A stretch of DNA of 6,617 nt. Origin: CAYOHP01 sp964403795 [NCBI: uncultured bacterium]. Lineage in GTDB: Bacteria; Muiribacteriota; UBA6191; CAZXTJ01. The stretch's first letter is position 1. The number at the start of each line of letters is the position of its first letter. The stretch is taken from positions 1 through 6,617 of the forward strand of contig CAYOHP010000226.1 of NCBI GenBank assembly GCA_964403795.1, in the 5' to 3' direction. The translations under genes were made by a program, and so were the position numbers. The notes beneath the pieces are model-generated. The model saw nothing but the letters and a program-made list of their open reading frames with translations. It had not been told where the DNA came from and made no database searches. Shown here piece by piece: positions 3,759 to 6,617 of this stretch.

Positions 3759-6617
3759 TATACCACCGAGCTGAACCAGAACAACGGCCACGATGTCCCC
3801 GCCGGGGCGAGGAACCTCCCGGGCGGCAACATCACGGTGACCTGCGACGCCACCCCCTCCGAGGTCACCCTCTTCAACCAGATCGGGACCTCCCAGGCCA
3901 ACGGCACGGTCGGCCAATTCGGTGCCGACTGCGGCGTGGCCACCGCCACCCCCGACCCGGCCTCGACCGTGAACCTGCTCTTCGAGGGTCGGACCCAGAT
4001 CATCACCCAGGTCCAGGACCAGGACAACGTCCCGGTGCTGGGCCCGATCGCGTTCGCAGCCGGCACCAACGCCGGCGAACCCATCTTCTTCGACGCCGAT
4101 ACCGGTCCCCCGGACCACGCCGAGCTCGACGTGGTCGACACCGACGCCTTCCAGAGCGCCAACCCCGGGGTGGTCCGGGACCTCGCCAACGCCACCGTGA
4201 TCTTCAACCAGGGGGCGGTGGGCAACCCCTTCGACCTGGTGATCCAGGGACGGGTCCAGAACATCCCCAACGCCGGCGCGCCGCTCGGAGAGGTAGGCGC
4301 CACCGTGCAGGTCGACATCGTGCGCCAGGGCGGGGGCACCATCGCCCCGCTGGCCTCGCCGGTCACCACCTTCACCGGGCCCTACCTGATCGTCTACGCG
4401 GTGGACCCGGTGGCGGCGCCCGACAACCCTTCGTTCGCCGGGGTCGCCAACGAGGAGGGGGCCTTCCGGATCGGCTTCGACTTCTCGAGCGTCCAGGACG
4501 GCGTCTACCTGCTCACCTTCTCGACCCGGGACGTGCAGGGGGGCGTCAATCCCGCCGACGGCAACAACCTGCTGGTGACGGTGATCATCGACCGCTCGGC
4601 CCCGGGCATCGTCTTCACCCGCCCGGCCAACCCCTTCATCGCCAACAATCCCCAGACCGAGCCGTTCTGCGAGGACGTGATCTTCACCCTGGAGGGGATC
4701 GTGGCCGAGCCGCTCACCCTGCCGGCGACCGTGACCCTTGAGACCTTCCACGACGACCTGCTGGTGGTGAACCCGATCTTCACCAACGTGACGACCGCGG
4801 TCACCGGGCCGCTGCCCGGACTCTTCAGCGTCCCCTACGACTTCACCACCGCCCCCATCATCACCAACCCCGGCGAGCAGGACCTGTTCGTCACCACCGC
4901 CCAGGCCGAGGACGGGGCCGGCAACCTCTCGGGGATCGCCACCCACGTCTTCATCTGGGACGCGGTCGCCACCCTCCCGCCCCTCTTCAGTGCACCCCCG
5001 AGCCCCTTCGCCACGGCCGGGACCATCGTCACCTTCGTGGGCAACGTCCCGAACGTGCGGGTCGGGGCCGAGGACCTCGAGGAGCACGGGACCGTCGATT
5101 TCGAGCTGACGGTATTCAACTCGCTGACGCCCACCCTGCGGACCACCTTCGTGGTGGCCGGGACGCCCTCGACCACCGTCCACGATTCCCAGCTCGACGT
5201 GATCCAGGCCCCGGTCTTCCCGGTGGCCACCACCGACAACATCCTGGGCCTGATCCCGGACCGGTTCGACTTCACGCTCCCGGTGAACGTCTCGACGCTC
5301 CCCGACGGGAACTACCTGGTCGAGCTCCAGACCATCGACCAGGCCTGCAACCGCAGCCTGATCACGACGCTCTCGCTGTGCATCGGGCGGCTCGGGCCGG
5401 TGGTGAGCCTCGACCTCGCCACCAGCGGGCCCGACGACAACTACGACACCCCCGACTTCGTCCCCAACCGGCCGCCCAACCAGTTCGGGGCCAACGACCC
5501 GGTGTTCGTGATCTCGCTGCGCTCCCCCGAGCGCCCGGATCCCGGCTTCCCGGCCCAGCCCATCCCGGTGCCGTTCCCGGCGCCGCCCAACGACTTCGAC
5601 CCCGGGACCCTGGACCGGCTCTTCCTCTCCGGGACCGTCACCGATCCCTGCACCGGGGTGATCGAGGTGCGGGCCTCGGGTCCCAACATCCCGACCACCT
5701 CCTTCCTCGTGACCCCCCCGGTCACCTCGACCCTGTTCGTGCTCCCCGACGTCGACGTCTCGAACCTGGCCGAGGGCATCCCCGAGCTCCTGAACATCGT
5801 GGCCGTGAACTCGCAGGGGCGGCAGGGCCCGACCACCAGCTTCATCGTGCTCCGGGACATCGTCCCGGCCCGGGCCCCGATCATCCAGGCCCCCCAGCCG
5901 CTGCCCTTCTTCACCAACCGGCCGACGCTGGATGTGGACGGGATCGCCGAGCCCAACAACCTGATCGCCCTGATCCTGCCGCCGGTGCTGAACGTGCCGG
6001 TGGCGCCCATCGTGCGGACCACCAACGGCGACCAGCTGAACCCTCCCCGGATCCCCAACCCCCGGAGCATCTTCAACTCGATCCCGGTGTTCGCGGTCAC
6101 CACCCGGGCCCGGGCCGACGGGACCTTCTCCTTCCGGAACGTGCCGCTCACCAACATCTCGACCGGGTTCCTGAACCCCACGACGCTCCTGGTCCAGGCC
6201 ATCGATCTCTTCGACAACACCGACCCGGCGGTCTCGGTCACCCCGCTCGAGATCTTCGCCACCACCGGGGTCGGCAACGTGGTCCAGATCACCATCGATC
6301 CCGGGACCCTGCGACAGATCGACGTGTTCCCGGCCCCGCCCAGCCTGCCGCCCACCAGCGGGCAGTTCCGGGGTCTCGAGACCGTCGACATCCGGGTGAT
6401 CTACGACACCCTGATCACCCGTCCGCCCACGCTCACCCTGATCCAGAACGCCGGGGCCCCGCCTCGCACCGCCAGCCTGGTGGCGCCTGTGGACCTCTCG
6501 ACCCTCACCACCACGACCCTCGTCTACCGCTATCCGGTGATCGACCGGGTGAACGACTTCGATGGCCCGGTGACCCTCGACCTGGCCGGCGGGCTCGACG
6601 TCTTCGGGAACGTCCCG
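3582..6617 (+). CDS. Giant exported multi-Ig-domain protein, lysine-free and acidic (3' end missing)
   Basis: The frame is open from ATG 3582 to the right edge, giving 1012 codons without a stop. The N-terminus has a long Arg/Pro-rich region (residues 1-38) and then a hydrophobic stretch (about 39-58, ending ...VAWAVVTAV) that looks like a signal peptide or membrane anchor; cleavage after AWA (residue 53) is possible. Beta-rich modules follow: about 64-179 (Cys88 and Cys117 could pair); 180-340 (DGVYLLTF, then IDRSAP); 350-460 (EDGAGNLSG, then VFIWD); 461-605 (DGNYLVEL, DQACNRS, Cys589, Cys600); 606-765 (Pro-rich loop about 654-675, Cys690); 766-875 (IAEPNN, RADGTFSF, an Ig-like 'GxAEPNS/ADGTFS' pattern); and from 876 to the edge. 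The protein is rich in Thr, Asn, Pro and Asp. It contains no Lys, about 36 Arg in the mature part, and about 96 Asp plus Glu by hand count. No enzyme motif is visible. The likely role is a surface fibre, adhesin or matrix protein. The missing C-terminus may carry a FlgD-type domain like the first gene. Confidence 0.88.
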   Translation, partial: MAIRGQPGTRWQRPQPTRSRSRPGVPLPRARGPRRAARLSPGLGLLFAGVAWAVVTAVTYTTELNQNNGHDVPAGARNLPGGNITVTCDATPSEVTLFNQIGTSQANGTVGQFGADCGVATATPDPASTVNLLFEGRTQIITQVQDQDNVPVLGPIAFAAGTNAGEPIFFDADTGPPDHAELDVVDTDAFQSANPGVVRDLANATVIFNQGAVGNPFDLVIQGRVQNIPNAGAPLGEVGATVQVDIVRQGGGTIAPLASPVTTFTGPYLIVYAVDPVAAPDNPSFAGVANEEGAFRIGFDFSSVQDGVYLLTFSTRDVQGGVNPADGNNLLVTVIIDRSAPGIVFTRPANPFIANNPQTEPFCEDVIFTLEGIVAEPLTLPATVTLETFHDDLLVVNPIFTNVTTAVTGPLPGLFSVPYDFTTAPIITNPGEQDLFVTTAQAEDGAGNLSGIATHVFIWDAVATLPPLFSAPPSPFATAGTIVTFVGNVPNVRVGAEDLEEHGTVDFELTVFNSLTPTLRTTFVVAGTPSTTVHDSQLDVIQAPVFPVATTDNILGLIPDRFDFTLPVNVSTLPDGNYLVELQTIDQACNRSLITTLSLCIGRLGPVVSLDLATSGPDDNYDTPDFVPNRPPNQFGANDPVFVISLRSPERPDPGFPAQPIPVPFPAPPNDFDPGTLDRLFLSGTVTDPCTGVIEVRASGPNIPTTSFLVTPPVTSTLFVLPDVDVSNLAEGIPELLNIVAVNSQGRQGPTTSFIVLRDIVPARAPIIQAPQPLPFFTNRPTLDVDGIAEPNNLIALILPPVLNVPVAPIVRTTNGDQLNPPRIPNPRSIFNSIPVFAVTTRARADGTFSFRNVPLTNISTGFLNPTTLLVQAIDLFDNTDPAVSVTPLEIFATTGVGNVVQITIDPGTLRQIDVFPAPPSLPPTSGQFRGLETVDIRVIYDTLITRPPTLTLIQNAGAPPRTASLVAPVDLSTLTTTTLVYRYPVIDRVNDFDGPVTLDLAGGLDVFGNVP

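Noticed and set aside
3390-5183. Antisense open frame of 597 codons over the end of the lipoprotein gene and the third gene.
   Set aside because: It has low-complexity Gly/Val/Asp/Arg/His-rich composition and lies opposite a well-supported Ig-repeat gene; it is a shadow frame produced by GC-rich third codon positions.
5441-6391. Antisense open frame of 316 codons near the right edge.
   Set aside because: It is rich in Ser, Gly, Arg and Thr without domain features and lies entirely opposite the Ig modules of the third gene.

Overview
The window comes from a very GC-rich bacterial genome; third codon positions are almost all G or C. The organism is probably Gram-negative. One gene encodes a lipoprotein with a TPR fold, and another ends in a FlgD-type Ig-like domain of the sort used as a C-terminal sorting domain by type IX-like secretion in Bacteroidota and many uncultured GC-rich phyla. 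No marker gene allows a firmer taxonomic call. Eisenbacteria-like, Myxococcota-like or other candidate-phylum lineages are possible, but that is inference only.

Layout: three genes on the + strand fill almost all of the window, with gaps of only 33 and 31 nt, so they look like one operon. (1) Positions 2-2824 hold the 3' part (940 codons, open at the left edge) of a large secreted protein. It is built from about eight Ig/FnIII-like modules and ends in a FlgD/T9SS-type C-terminal domain. (2) Positions 2858-3550 hold a 230-residue lipoprotein made of about four TPR-like helical repeats. (3) Positions 3582-6617 hold the first 1012 codons of another giant Ig-repeat exported protein that runs off the right edge. 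No tRNA, rRNA, CRISPR array or mobile element was seen, and there is no gene-free stretch longer than 33 nt.

Inferred function: the operon probably makes a cell-surface or secreted adhesive/structural assembly of two long multi-Ig proteins, with a membrane-anchored TPR lipoprotein as a periplasmic or outer-membrane partner. The most unusual signal is in the third gene. It has no lysine codon in 1012 residues, although its neighbours carry 14 in 940 and 3 in 230, and it is strongly acidic. The two giant proteins also share a variant motif at the ends of Ig modules in which Cys and Asn-Arg-Ser replace the usual Asp-x-Ala-Gly-Asn.
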